In this document: positions 49,601 through 58,512 of the stretch, piece after piece
Numbering within the stretch: the stretch's first letter is position 1
How the letters are laid out: the number at the start of each line of letters is the position of its first letter
Source of the DNA: Mycobacteroides immunogenum
GTDB lineage: Bacteria > Actinomycetota > Actinomycetes > Mycobacteriales > Mycobacteriaceae
DNA length: 64,000 nt
Direction: 5' to 3'
Assembly: GCF_001605725.1 (NCBI RefSeq)
Contig: NZ_CP011530.1
Coordinates: 5,084,001 to 5,148,000 of the forward strand
Position numbers and translations under genes: made by a program
Notes under the pieces: generated by a model
Databases searched by the model: none
Told to the model about the DNA's origin: nothing
The model's input: only the letters and a program-made list of their open reading frames with translations

Positions 49601-50646
49601 CACTTACAGTCCTTGAAGTACGGGATCATTCCGAATTGCTTGGCGCGCCCGCTGATCGCGCACATCCATGAATCGACCAATAAACCGTTCGTAAGGTTGA
49701 TGTCGACGGCGTTGCCGGTGCCGGTGGAGTTGGCGATACCGCGTATCAGAACCGGCGCGATCGGGTACAGGCTACGCAGCAAGTCGTCGTGTTTACCCAG
49801 CATGTCCGAGAGTTCACGTGCCGTCTTAAGCATCGCGTTGAGCTGCGCGCGGTCCGTGACCACAACCTTGCTCAGCTGCTCAACCAGATTGGTGAATGAC
49901 TGCAGCATCGCATGAAAGGTGTTGCGGCGCGTCACAATCTCTTCGAGGATGTCCTGCCCTTGATTGATCAGGACTCCGATACCGGACTGCTGCCGCCGCA
50001 GTGTGCTGGTCACCTTTTCGGTGCTCTTGAGCAATGTGCCCAACTGGTCGCGCCGATCGGCGATGACCGAAGACAGCGACTGAATGTTCTCCATCGCGCG
50101 CGGAACGACATCCGGCAATCCCTGCAACTGGGTACCCAGCACGCTGAGGGACTGCGCCACCTTGTCGAAATCGACCTGCTCGAAGGTATTTGTCGCCCCT
50201 GCCAGCGCGGCCTGCAGATCGTAGGGAACCTCGGTATGCGCCAGATCAATTGTCTTACCCGGCAGCGATCCCGCGCCCCTGGGCCGTACATCGAGGTAGC
50301 GAGACCCCAAGATGGTGGTGACCCTGATCGAGGCCTTGGTGTCCTTACCCAGACGAATGTCGTCACGGACCTTCAGCCCGGCCTCGACATGATCGCCCAC
50401 CAGCTTCATGCTCGTGACGTTCCCGACAGGGATGCCCGCCACGGTGATCGGCTGACCCGGCCGCAGTGAGGCTGCCTGGACGAATTCGGCGGTGTAACTC
50501 ACGTAACCCAGGCCCATCGCCTTCACCAGCAGCATCGCACCGATAAGACTCGCGATGACCGCGATGGCGATGAATCCCAGCCAGGTCTTGTTATAGGTCT
50601 CGACCGGCCGGTTCTTGATCTTCTGCCACCTGGATAGCTCAGCCAT
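49600..50646 (-). CDS. mceC: Mce-family protein MceC
   Basis: 348 residues. N-terminal anchor (about 24-45: FIAIAVIASLIGAMLLVKAM), MCE domain (about 50-130: LRPGQPITVAGIPVGNVTSM, VTTILGSRYLDVRPRG) and a helical region. The start lies inside the end of mceB with an 8-base overlap. It supplies one subunit of the hetero-hexameric MCE ring that passes lipids across the periplasm. Confidence 0.9.
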   Translation of the reverse strand: MAELSRWQKIKNRPVETYNKTWLGFIAIAVIASLIGAMLLVKAMGLGYVSYTAEFVQAASLRPGQPITVAGIPVGNVTSMKLVGDHVEAGLKVRDDIRLGKDTKASIRVTTILGSRYLDVRPRGAGSLPGKTIDLAHTEVPYDLQAALAGATNTFEQVDFDKVAQSLSVLGTQLQGLPDVVPRAMENIQSLSSVIADRRDQLGTLLKSTEKVTSTLRRQQSGIGVLINQGQDILEEIVTRRNTFHAMLQSFTNLVEQLSKVVVTDRAQLNAMLKTARELSDMLGKHDDLLRSLYPIAPVLIRGIANSTGTGNAVDINLTNGLLVDSWMCAISGRAKQFGMIPYFKDCK

Positions 50647-51706
50647 TAGCCATGTTCCTGCATCGCGGGGTGTACTGAGCCACGTTCCCCGGGGTCGCCG
50701 CGTTGACGATGATCGGAATCACGTCGTTGAGGCCGGGAAAGAAGCCGGTGATGTTCAGATCGCACATGTAGACGTTGATGAAGGCGCCCTCGGAGTAGAA
50801 GCGCGACAGGCCTTTCAGCACAATCGGCAGGTTGTCCCCAAGAAAGGCGTACTGCGGTTCAATGCCCACCACATGCTTGCTGAATCCTGGCTGTCGAGTG
50901 ATGATCTCGTCCAGCGACGGAAACACGTCGTTGGTGATCTTCGACAGGCGGCGCATGGTCTGTGCCAGCGAGCCCGCCGAGGACACCAGCTCGGGGCGCC
51001 TGGCGTCCAGATCCGACACCATCTGGCGCGTCTGGGTGAGCACCTTGTCCAAGCTCTCGTTCTGCTGCGCCAGATTGCCGGTCACGGTGTTCAGACTGGT
51101 GATCGCGTTACCCAGCGCCTGATCGCGTCCTGCGAATGTCTTTGTCAGCGTGGATGTCTGGCTGATCAGGGTGACGATGGACGCGTTGTCTCCCTGCAGC
51201 GACTGAATCACACCCTTGGTGAGGTTGTCGGCCTGCTCGGGCGAGAGGGTGCTGAACAGTGGCTCGTATCCGTTGAGCAGGGTGGTGACGTCGAAAGACG
51301 GGTCGGTGCGCTCGACCGGGATGGTCGCTCCCGCCGGCAGCACTGTGCTGCTGGCGGGGTCGCCGGACTTCCCCGGCGACAGGCCCAGATAGCGCTGGCC
51401 CACGATGTTTTGGTAGGTCACCGAGGCAATGGTGTTGCCGTACAACCGCTGCTCGTTCTGGACCACGAAGTCGACTCGGGCCTGCTCGTTGTCCACCAGC
51501 TCGATCTTCTCGACGCGACCGACCCGCACACCGGCCATGCGCACGTCGTCACCTTCACGCAATCCGTACACGTCGGTGAAGCGCGCCGAATAGGCGGTGG
51601 TGCTTCCCGATACCTCACGAAGCAGCGTGGCGTAGACCAACCAGCCGAGCGTCAGGGCCACCGTCATAAAGACCGTCAGACCGATCAATGGACCACGGAA
51701 TCTCAT
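50639..51706 (-). CDS. mceB: Mce-family protein MceB
   Basis: 355 residues. N-terminal anchor (about 7-28: LIGLTVFMTVALTLGWLVYA), MCE domain (about 35-125: YGLREGDDVRMAGVRVGRVE, NIVGQRYLGLSPG) and a long helical region of heptad character. The ATG overlaps the mceA stop (TGATG). The C-terminus RCRNMANG is typical of MceB. Confidence 0.9.
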   Translation of the reverse strand: MRFRGPLIGLTVFMTVALTLGWLVYATLLREVSGSTTAYSARFTDVYGLREGDDVRMAGVRVGRVEKIELVDNEQARVDFVVQNEQRLYGNTIASVTYQNIVGQRYLGLSPGKSGDPASSTVLPAGATIPVERTDPSFDVTTLLNGYEPLFSTLSPEQADNLTKGVIQSLQGDNASIVTLISQTSTLTKTFAGRDQALGNAITSLNTVTGNLAQQNESLDKVLTQTRQMVSDLDARRPELVSSAGSLAQTMRRLSKITNDVFPSLDEIITRQPGFSKHVVGIEPQYAFLGDNLPIVLKGLSRFYSEGAFINVYMCDLNITGFFPGLNDVIPIIVNAATPGNVAQYTPRCRNMANG

Positions 51707-53274
51707 CAGGCTCCTTCCTTGACGAACGACACTGCGTTTCCCCTGGCCACGGGGCCGAGTAGCAATTGAGTGGCGGAAGTCGCTGAGCCACCGGCGATCA
51801 CACCGAGCTGGTCCCGCTCACCACGGCTGCCGACGGGGCCGACGTTTCCGCCGTACGAGGCAGGGGCCAGGGCGGGCCGGCCCGCCCCGTTGATACCACC
51901 GGGAGCCACCGGCGCGGGCGGTATCGGGGGCACGGCCGGTGCCGGTGGCGGCTCCAGGTCGTCGGGATCGGTGGTACCGGGCACTCGGGGCAACGGGTAG
52001 GGCTGCCACGGCGGTAGCGGCGGGTTGGGGTCGGCCAGATTCGGTCCGCCCGGGGGAACAACTCGCGGAGGGCCGACCGCGACCAGGTTTCCGTTGGGGC
52101 CGATCTCCGTGCCGGCAGGCGGCGCCAGATCCGCGGGTGGCTTGTAGTTCTGCGGCAGGAGTGTCTCGGGAAGGTCCGGCCGCACTACCTGCTCGGGGGC
52201 GGTAAAACAGCTCGGGCCCTTCAGGTCTCCGTATCGAGGACAGTCGGCGCGGGTGTAGGTGTAGCTCGGCGCCAAGGTGACAGCGATCGGCATGTTGACA
52301 AGGTCTCGGTCCGCCATCCACATCTGCTCGAACCAGTTCCGTGACATCTTGTTGATGTTCCGGAAGATCGGGACGAACTTGTCGGCGTTCTTGGCAAAGA
52401 CGCCGATCGGCGGGGTGAGCCCGGTGGTGATGCCGATGAGCTGGTCCGTGTGGTTGTCAAAGGCCTGCTTGTTGGTGCCCACTGTGGTCAGCCCGGCGTG
52501 TACCAAAGCCGTCAGTTGCTCGCGCTTTTCCGCAAGGGTCTGCATGGGTTGCACGGCCTGGTGCAGTGAGTCGAGCAGGTCGGGAGCACTGTGTTTGAGG
52601 CCCTCGGCGGCGTCAAGAAGTGCCGAAGCCGTTGACGGCCCGGTATCGGTGGCGACAATCGCGTTCAGCTCGTCGATGAGCCTGTGTAGCTGGGCACCAC
52701 CGGTGAGTAGCTTGGTCCGGCGGCTGTCGGTGGCAGCTCCCACCGCGGCCAGGATTCCCACCGAATTGTCATCGCGGCCACGGCCAGTGGCATTGAGGAC
52801 ATCGCGCAACTTGCTCACCGTGGTCTGGAAGAGCACCGTGGGCAGCTCTTGATCTTCGGCGATGTGAGCCCCGGCCCGGATGGGCGCACCGGCCCCGCGA
52901 TCCACCAGCTGCACCGAGGACACCGCGAACACATTGCTCGGCACCACGCGCGCGGTAGCCGTCGACGGAATCGACCCGGCGTACTCCGGTTTCAGATTGA
53001 TGTACACATAGTTCGGCTGGTGGCCGGTCGCCGGGGTCACATTGTCGACCTCGCCGACCAGCACGCCGTGATACTTCACGTCCGACTTCTGCGGCAGTCC
53101 GTCGCCGACATTCGTCAGGTCGGCGACCACGCTAACGTAATCATTAAGCCGTCCTGCAGATTTCAAGAGCATGACAGCGGTGAGTGCCGCGATCGACGTA
53201 AGCGTCACAACCGCGAGGGTCAGCAGCTGGTTACCGGATGGGCCGCGCCCATCCACCTCGAAGGGGTTCGGCAT
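51706..53274 (-). CDS. mceA: Mce-family protein MceA
   Basis: 522 residues, the longest Mce subunit here. N-terminal anchor (about 15-40: LLTLAVVTLTSIAALTAVMLL), MCE domain (about 48-130: LPQKSDVKYHGVLVGEVDNV), helical part with LDSLHQAVQPMQTLAEKREQ, and an exceptionally Pro/Ala-rich C-terminal tail of about 120 residues after residue 375. Such tails probably extend through peptidoglycan. It begins immediately after the yrbEB stop (no gap). Confidence 0.9.
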   Translation of the reverse strand: MPNPFEVDGRGPSGNQLLTLAVVTLTSIAALTAVMLLKSAGRLNDYVSVVADLTNVGDGLPQKSDVKYHGVLVGEVDNVTPATGHQPNYVYINLKPEYAGSIPSTATARVVPSNVFAVSSVQLVDRGAGAPIRAGAHIAEDQELPTVLFQTTVSKLRDVLNATGRGRDDNSVGILAAVGAATDSRRTKLLTGGAQLHRLIDELNAIVATDTGPSTASALLDAAEGLKHSAPDLLDSLHQAVQPMQTLAEKREQLTALVHAGLTTVGTNKQAFDNHTDQLIGITTGLTPPIGVFAKNADKFVPIFRNINKMSRNWFEQMWMADRDLVNMPIAVTLAPSYTYTRADCPRYGDLKGPSCFTAPEQVVRPDLPETLLPQNYKPPADLAPPAGTEIGPNGNLVAVGPPRVVPPGGPNLADPNPPLPPWQPYPLPRVPGTTDPDDLEPPPAPAVPPIPPAPVAPGGINGAGRPALAPASYGGNVGPVGSRGERDQLGVIAGGSATSATQLLLGPVARGNAVSFVKEGA

Positions 53275-54132
53275 CTAGCCACCGAGCCTGGCGCCGGCGT
53301 CCACGCTCCACAGCGCCATGGTCAGCAACATGTTCACCATCACCACGACGGTGATGGCCGAGCGCATGGCATGCCCGGCGGCAATGCCGACGCCCTCCGG
53401 ACCACCGCTGGCATAGAAGCCGTAGTAGCACTGGACCGTCGAAGCGATCCAGACGAACACGACCGTCTTGATGATCGAGTACACGATGTCGATGCCACTG
53501 ACGCCGATACCGAAGTAGTGCAGATACGACCCCACCGAGCCGCCACTGAGAATCCCCACCATCACCTGGCAGGACAGGTAGCTGATCGCGAGGCAGGCCA
53601 GGTACAGCGGAATGACCGCAATGATGGCGGCCATCAGCCGGGTGGTCACCAGAAACGGAATCGGCCGAATGGCAACCGAATCCATGGCATCGATTTCCTC
53701 GGCGATCCGCATCGAACCCAGTTGGGCGGTGAAGCGGCAACCCGCCTGCATCGCGAACGCCAAAGAGGCCATGATGGGTGCGAGTTCGCGGGTGCTGGCC
53801 AGTGAGCTGATGATGCCGGTGGCGGGTCCCAGACCGAGCAGGTCCAAGAAGTTGTACGACTCGATGGCCACCAGCGCGCCCGCGGTGACCCCCAGCACCA
53901 GCGCTACTCCCGCGGTTCCCCCACCCACCACCAAGGAGCCATTGCCCCAGGCGATATCGGAGAGGTGGCGGAGAAACTCCTTGGGGTACTGCCGCAACAC
54001 CACCGGGATGCCGCCCAGCGCCCGGAAGAAAAAGGCCACCATATGGCCGAACCGCATCAACGGCCGGCGGATCCTGTTGTAGATGAGAATGAACGGGCGG
54101 CGCCCCGGTGAGAGATAGCTCGATACCGTCAT
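53275..54132 (-). CDS. yrbEB: YrbE/MlaE-type permease, second subunit (YrbEB)
   Basis: 285 residues with five to six membrane helices. The MlaE-family signature RIAEEIDAMDSVAIRPIPFL (about 155-175) contains the EExDAM coupling segment contacted by the ABC ATPase. With YrbEA it forms the inner-membrane channel of the Mce importer, driven by the MceG/Mkl ATPase encoded elsewhere; no ATPase gene is in this window. It begins one base after the yrbEA stop. Confidence 0.93.
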   Translation of the reverse strand: MTVSSYLSPGRRPFILIYNRIRRPLMRFGHMVAFFFRALGGIPVVLRQYPKEFLRHLSDIAWGNGSLVVGGGTAGVALVLGVTAGALVAIESYNFLDLLGLGPATGIISSLASTRELAPIMASLAFAMQAGCRFTAQLGSMRIAEEIDAMDSVAIRPIPFLVTTRLMAAIIAVIPLYLACLAISYLSCQVMVGILSGGSVGSYLHYFGIGVSGIDIVYSIIKTVVFVWIASTVQCYYGFYASGGPEGVGIAAGHAMRSAITVVVMVNMLLTMALWSVDAGARLGG

Positions 54133-54133
54133 C

Positions 54134-54991
54134 TCACAGCCCCGTCCGCGGGAACATCATGATGTAGAGCTGGCTGATCGCGACGTTGACAACCATCAAC
54201 AGCAAGATCGACTCGACCACCGCGGCATTCACGGAGTTCGCAACACCGATGGGTCCGCCCCGGGTGGACAGACCCTTCTGACACGACACTACGGCCACGA
54301 TGGCGCCGTAGATGATGGCCTTCACCACCGCCAGCACCATGTCATCGGGGGTGGCGAAGGATGCGAATGTGGACACAAAACTGCCGGGTGCGCCACCTTG
54401 CCAGTAGACGTTAAACAGGTATGCACCAAGGAATCCAACGAAGCAGACCACTGCGGTCAGCGCCACCGCGATCATGATCGCCGCCGCGAATCGGGGCACC
54501 ACCAATCGCCGAATCACCGAGACACCCATAACCTCCATGGCGTCGGTTTCTTCACGCATGGTGCGCGAACCGAGATCGGCTGTGATCGCCGAACCCACTG
54601 CCGATGCCATCAACACCGCTGCCACCAAAGAGGCCGCCTGCCGGATGATTGCGATGCCACTGGCTGCCCCCGCCAATGACGTCGCACCCACTTGTCCCGC
54701 GAGCAGGGCAAATTGGATCGACAGAGTGACACCGATCGGCAGGGTCACCAAAATGACCGGCATGACGGCGGTGGCGGCCTGGAAGGCACCCTGCCTGACG
54801 AATTCCTGCCATTGGAACTGCCCGGTGAACAGATCGACGAAGAACCACTGGATCGTGCGGACGCCCAGCATGAACTGTTCCCCGACCGTGCTCAGGGACT
54901 CCAGCGGGTGGCGTCTGACATATCCGGTGGCCCAGTCCTGGATTGCCGCGGCGCCGTCATCGGCCGCCACTCGTCCGCCGGGTGCTGTCAC
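54134..54991 (-). CDS. yrbEA: YrbE/MlaE-type permease, first subunit (YrbEA)
   Basis: 285 residues from GTG 54991. Upstream in-frame codons reach 55099, but that part is Cys/Arg-rich and unlike YrbE N-termini. Hydrophobic helices begin near residue 70, and TMREETDAMEVMGVSVIRRL is the EExDAM coupling motif, C-terminal to VGSAITADLGS. It is the first gene of the yrbEAB-mceABCDEF-TetR operon, with all junctions overlapping or within two bases except before TetR. Confidence 0.88.
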   Translation of the reverse strand: MTAPGGRVAADDGAAAIQDWATGYVRRHPLESLSTVGEQFMLGVRTIQWFFVDLFTGQFQWQEFVRQGAFQAATAVMPVILVTLPIGVTLSIQFALLAGQVGATSLAGAASGIAIIRQAASLVAAVLMASAVGSAITADLGSRTMREETDAMEVMGVSVIRRLVVPRFAAAIMIAVALTAVVCFVGFLGAYLFNVYWQGGAPGSFVSTFASFATPDDMVLAVVKAIIYGAIVAVVSCQKGLSTRGGPIGVANSVNAAVVESILLLMVVNVAISQLYIMMFPRTGL

Positions 54992-55441
54992 GACGCACCC
55001 AGACACAGCGCACGACGCATTCCAGACTCCTCGGTGAACCGGCATTCGCTGGCGCACGAAGGGCTGCGGCGCCAATGAGCGTTGACGATAAATGATCAAT
55101 CGTTAATTGAATAGTCGGTCATATTCTAAATCACACCGATCGGTGTACTGTGAGTAGAGTCACATGTAGCGAAAAGTGATAGCGGGCCCGTCTGCACCCA
55201 CGCCGATTCCGCAGCGAATTACGTAGTGAACACGGTCTTTTGGGGGCGTTCTCAACCCTGAAGCCGGTCCGGCTGGTTGCCGCCGCGCCACCACACCCGC
55301 ATTGCCCAAAATCGCCCCGGATTGCCGACCACCGGCCGCTACCACCGAAGCACCAGGTCCCGCATCACTGCTCCCGACGCGTACCCTCATGCCTGAGCTG
55401 TTTGCTATATGCACATATGTAGATAGCTCGCGGCCGCGGGC
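54992..55441. other. 450-base intergenic region before the mce operon
   Basis: No supportable gene lies here. The yrbEA-proximal half is AT-richer than its surroundings (AT-rich track 55085-55130) and holds the operon's likely promoter and a palindrome. The remaining part up to the response regulator stop at 55442 contains only a short, low-quality open frame on the minus strand, which I reject. It may include the terminator of the two-component operon, but I see no clear stem. Confidence 0.5.
55123..55146 (-). promoter_or_regulatory. mce operon promoter with 14-bp palindromic operator
   Basis: ACACCGATCGGTGT at 55133-55146 is a perfect 14-base palindrome. Four bases further, on the minus strand, is TAGAAT (55128-55123), a good -10 box. 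The palindrome therefore covers the spacer and -35 region, a repressing position. Size and symmetry suit a TetR dimer, and a TetR gene closes this operon. The transcription start would be near 55116, about 125 bases from the yrbEA GTG. Confidence 0.5.
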
Positions 55442-56110
55442 CTACTCGTCGAGCCCGTGCTCTATCGCGTATCGCGTCAGCTCCACCCGATTACCCAGCT
55501 GCAGCTTGCGCAGGGTCGATTGCACATGGTTCTCGACGGTCCGGTGACTCAGCGAGAGACGGGTGGCAATCTGTTTGGCACTCAATCCCTTCGCCACGAG
55601 CCGCAACACCTCGGTCTCTCGATCGGAGAGTCGGGGGGGCTCGTCGGCATCCGTGACCGGCGCGCTCGACATGCGCCGGAATTCACCGAGCACCAGCCCG
55701 GCCAGACCCGGTGTGAACACCGCCTGCCCCTTGGCGGTGGCCTTCACCGCGTCGATAAGCTCCACGGCCGAAGCACTTTTGACCAGGTAGCCGGTTGCGC
55801 CAGCCTTCACAGCTTCCAGCACATCCTCACGTTCAGCGGACGCCGAGAGCACCAAGATATGACTGTCCGGCGACGCCGCCAGCACCGCGGCGGTGGCCTG
55901 CGCGCCGTCTCCGTCCGTCAGCTGCATATCCATCAACACCACATCGGGTTTCACCGTCGCCGCGATCCGGCCCGATGACGCGACACCGTCAGCGGTGGCC
56001 ACCACCCGCAGCCCAGCCGCCTGCAGGTCACGAGAAACCCCGTCCCGCCACATGGGATGGTCATCGACGACCATTACCGAAATCTGTTCTTGCCCAATTC
56101 CTTCTGTCAT
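55442..56110 (-). CDS. LuxR-family response regulator (MacR/NarL-like)
   Basis: 222 residues from ATG 56110, which follows AGGAGGTGGGGGT. Receiver domain: VVDDHPMWRDGV acidic pocket, phospho-Asp61 (LMDMQL), and Lys in YLVKSA. The LuxR helix-turn-helix (about 160-220) has LSDRETEVLRLVAKGLSAKQIA and TVENHVQSTLRKLQL. The ATG overlaps the kinase stop by four bases, so kinase and regulator are made together. It lies directly upstream of the mce operon on the same strand but 450 bases away, so a direct link to mce is only possible. Confidence 0.9.
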   Translation of the reverse strand: MTEGIGQEQISVMVVDDHPMWRDGVSRDLQAAGLRVVATADGVASSGRIAATVKPDVVLMDMQLTDGDGAQATAAVLAASPDSHILVLSASAEREDVLEAVKAGATGYLVKSASAVELIDAVKATAKGQAVFTPGLAGLVLGEFRRMSSAPVTDADEPPRLSDRETEVLRLVAKGLSAKQIATRLSLSHRTVENHVQSTLRKLQLGNRVELTRYAIEHGLDE

Positions 56111-57282
56111 ACCCCCACCTCCTGAGACTTGGGAACCGTGATCTCCCATTCGGTGCCGGCTCCCGGGGCTGTCTCCAGCAAGACGGCCCCGCCCAGGTCT
56201 GCGACCCGGCCCAGAATGGACCGAGACACCCCCATCCGCCCTTCCCGCTCGGCTTGATCCAGCCTCCCGTCGGCGATACCGCTGCCGTCATCGCGCACCG
56301 TCACCACCACCGAGTCCTCCAGGTCCTCGATCAACACGTACGCATGCGCTTCCGGTCCCGCGTGCAACGCCACATTGGACAATGCGCTACGCACCACAGC
56401 CGCCAGTTCACTGGCCATGTGCTGGCCGATCAGCACCGGTGAGCCCGGGGCGGAGACAGAGACCGTGGTGCTGGCTTGCGTGCGTAGCAGCGGACGCAGA
56501 TCCACCAACTCGTCGTCGGCGAAGGTCGTCTGGGTCGCACCGGAGATGAGCTCGCGCAGCGCGATCTCCTGTTCTCCCGCGATGGCGGCCAATTCAGCCG
56601 TCGGACCGCCGATCTCGGTGCCCCTGCGTTTCACATAGGACAACACCTGCAGCACCCCGTCATGGACTTGACGGGACAGTCGTTCGCGCTCGATCGCGGC
56701 CGCGGCCGCCCGTTCGGCGCGCCTCAGCTCGTGGAAGGTGCGCTTCGCGGTGGTCGACGCCGCCCCGATCGCGAGCCCCACCACCACCAATGCCGGCATG
56801 GTGGCATCGAGCCATAACGCGCTGACCGGCAGTCCACGCGCGGCAATGCTGATCGCCGCCAGCACGAAACCGGAAATGACACCGGCGAGCTGCCCCCGCA
56901 GCAAGCCCATCGACACCACCGCGTTGGCTACCCACAGCGTCGTCGGAAGGGTTTGGTGTCCGCTGTACCACTGGACATCGACGACCAAGCGCCCGGCGAG
57001 CATCAGCGCGATCACTATCGCCTGATCGCACAGCACCACCTGCCAGCGCCGGAACCAGTTGCGCGACAACGCGACCGCCGCGAATCCCGTCCATATCGCC
57101 ATCCCGGCATACAGTGCCCAGCTCAGTCCCTGCCGGTCATAGTGGGTATACGAGGCCAATTGCGATGCCAGCAGGGCATACCCGAAACTGGCCAACCGGA
57201 ACACTTGTGCGGCACGCCAGAGCGACGCTGTGGGATCGCTACCGCTCATCCACCGTGGGACGGTTCCGTTTCCGGATGCCAT
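56107..57282 (-). CDS. Sensor histidine kinase (MacS-like)
   Basis: 391 residues. About five N-terminal membrane helices (25-175) form a sensor of the MacS/DUF5931 type without a large periplasmic domain. The HisKA_3-like segment ERLSRQVHDGVLQVLSYVKRR contains phospho-His207, and the C-terminal HATPase has RSALSNVALHAGPEAHAYV, DDGSGI and GRMGVSRSILGRVADLGG. Such kinases usually sense envelope or membrane conditions. It begins nine bases after the AI-2E transporter stop, suggesting one transcript: transporter - kinase - regulator. Confidence 0.87.
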   Translation of the reverse strand: MASGNGTVPRWMSGSDPTASLWRAAQVFRLASFGYALLASQLASYTHYDRQGLSWALYAGMAIWTGFAAVALSRNWFRRWQVVLCDQAIVIALMLAGRLVVDVQWYSGHQTLPTTLWVANAVVSMGLLRGQLAGVISGFVLAAISIAARGLPVSALWLDATMPALVVVGLAIGAASTTAKRTFHELRRAERAAAAAIERERLSRQVHDGVLQVLSYVKRRGTEIGGPTAELAAIAGEQEIALRELISGATQTTFADDELVDLRPLLRTQASTTVSVSAPGSPVLIGQHMASELAAVVRSALSNVALHAGPEAHAYVLIEDLEDSVVVTVRDDGSGIADGRLDQAEREGRMGVSRSILGRVADLGGAVLLETAPGAGTEWEITVPKSQEVGV

Positions 57283-57291
57283 GTGAATTCG

Positions 57292-58491
57292 TCAGTCCTT
57301 GGGCGGAGCCGGGCCCAGCTCCGGCACTCCGTTGCCGGGCTTGGCGCTGACGGCAGGTGGCCCGCCATCGCGCACCATCTCCGGATCGAAGACTTCCGCT
57401 TCCTCTTCCCCTTCAAGGAGATACGGATCATCGGAATCATCCGGTTCGATGAGCGCGCGAATCGCGGTATTGAGCACCGCGACCGTGGGTACCGCGAGGA
57501 GCGCTCCGATGATGCCACCCAACACACCGCCCGCGGCGATGGCCAGCACCACGGCAAGAGCATGGATCTGAACGGCGTGGCCCATGATGAGCGGCTGCAG
57601 CACATGGCCTTCCACCTGCATCACCACGATGACGATGATCAAGATCATGGCGGCGGTGAAGGCGCCCTTGGTGATGAGCGCGATGAACACCGCGACGAAC
57701 CCGGAGATGGCAGCACCGATGATCGGGATGAAGGCCCCCAGGAACACCAGCGAGGCGAGGGGAAGCGCAAGCGGCACACTGAAGGCCGCGAGCCCCACGC
57801 CGATACCGATGGCGTCAACCAGTGCCACCGCCACGGTGGCGCGCACGTAGCCGATCAGCGATCCGAAGCCCAGGGCCCCGGCCCGGCGCACCCGCGGCCG
57901 CACCGCCGTCGGGAAGATCCGGGTGACAAACTCCCAGATCTCCTTGCCGCCGTACAGAAAGAAGATGGTGGTGAAAAGGGTCAGCACGGCGCCGGTGATG
58001 ATCTCGGTGACGGTGGTAGCCGTGGCCAGCGCTCCGCTGGTGACCTTGCCCTGGTTGTCCTTGATGGTGTTGACCAGTGCGTCGCCGGCCTTGCCGATCT
58101 GATCCTCGCTGATGTGAAACCGGCTGTGTATCGCCCAGTTCTTCAGCGACTCGATGCTGTTGGTCAGCTGAGCCGACAGATCCGGCAGACCCTTGATGAA
58201 TTGGTCCACCACGAACGTCAAGATCCCGACGATCGCCGCGGTGCCGGTGAGCAGCACCACCACCACCGCCAGCGAGCGCGGAATCTTGCGCCGCTGAAGG
58301 TAATTGACCGTCGGAACCAACAGCGCCGAGGCCATCAGCGCCAACAGCAGCGGGATGGTGATCGTCTTGAGGTGCCAGAACAGCCACAAAGAGGTGAGCC
58401 CAAAGGCAAGCAGCACCAGCAGGCGCCAGGCCCACGCCGCCCCCTTGCGCACATACGGATGAACCGACTCGGCGGCGTCAACGTGCGTCAT
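57292..58491 (-). CDS. AI-2E family transporter (Rv0205-like)
   Basis: 399 residues with about eight membrane helices arranged as in the AI-2E transporter superfamily. Family features include RRKIPRSLAVVVVLLTGTAAI near the N-terminus, VALVDAIGIGVGLAAFSVPLAL and GGVLGGIIGALLAVPTVAVL near the C-terminus. These proteins move small molecules or ions; some are Na+/H+ antiporters, so autoinducer transport should not be assumed. The acidic C-terminal 55 residues are cytosolic. Position and strand relative to the Rv0204c-like gene match Rv0205. Confidence 0.87.
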   Translation of the reverse strand: MTHVDAAESVHPYVRKGAAWAWRLLVLLAFGLTSLWLFWHLKTITIPLLLALMASALLVPTVNYLQRRKIPRSLAVVVVLLTGTAAIVGILTFVVDQFIKGLPDLSAQLTNSIESLKNWAIHSRFHISEDQIGKAGDALVNTIKDNQGKVTSGALATATTVTEIITGAVLTLFTTIFFLYGGKEIWEFVTRIFPTAVRPRVRRAGALGFGSLIGYVRATVAVALVDAIGIGVGLAAFSVPLALPLASLVFLGAFIPIIGAAISGFVAVFIALITKGAFTAAMILIIVIVVMQVEGHVLQPLIMGHAVQIHALAVVLAIAAGGVLGGIIGALLAVPTVAVLNTAIRALIEPDDSDDPYLLEGEEEAEVFDPEMVRDGGPPAVSAKPGNGVPELGPAPPKD

Positions 58492-58512
58492 GGGGCGAGC
58501 CTAACCCAGCAA

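Noticed and set aside
55160..55414. 84-codon minus-strand frame upstream of the mce operon
   Set aside because: Gly/Ala/Arg-rich, no ribosome site and no recognisable feature; treated as intergenic.
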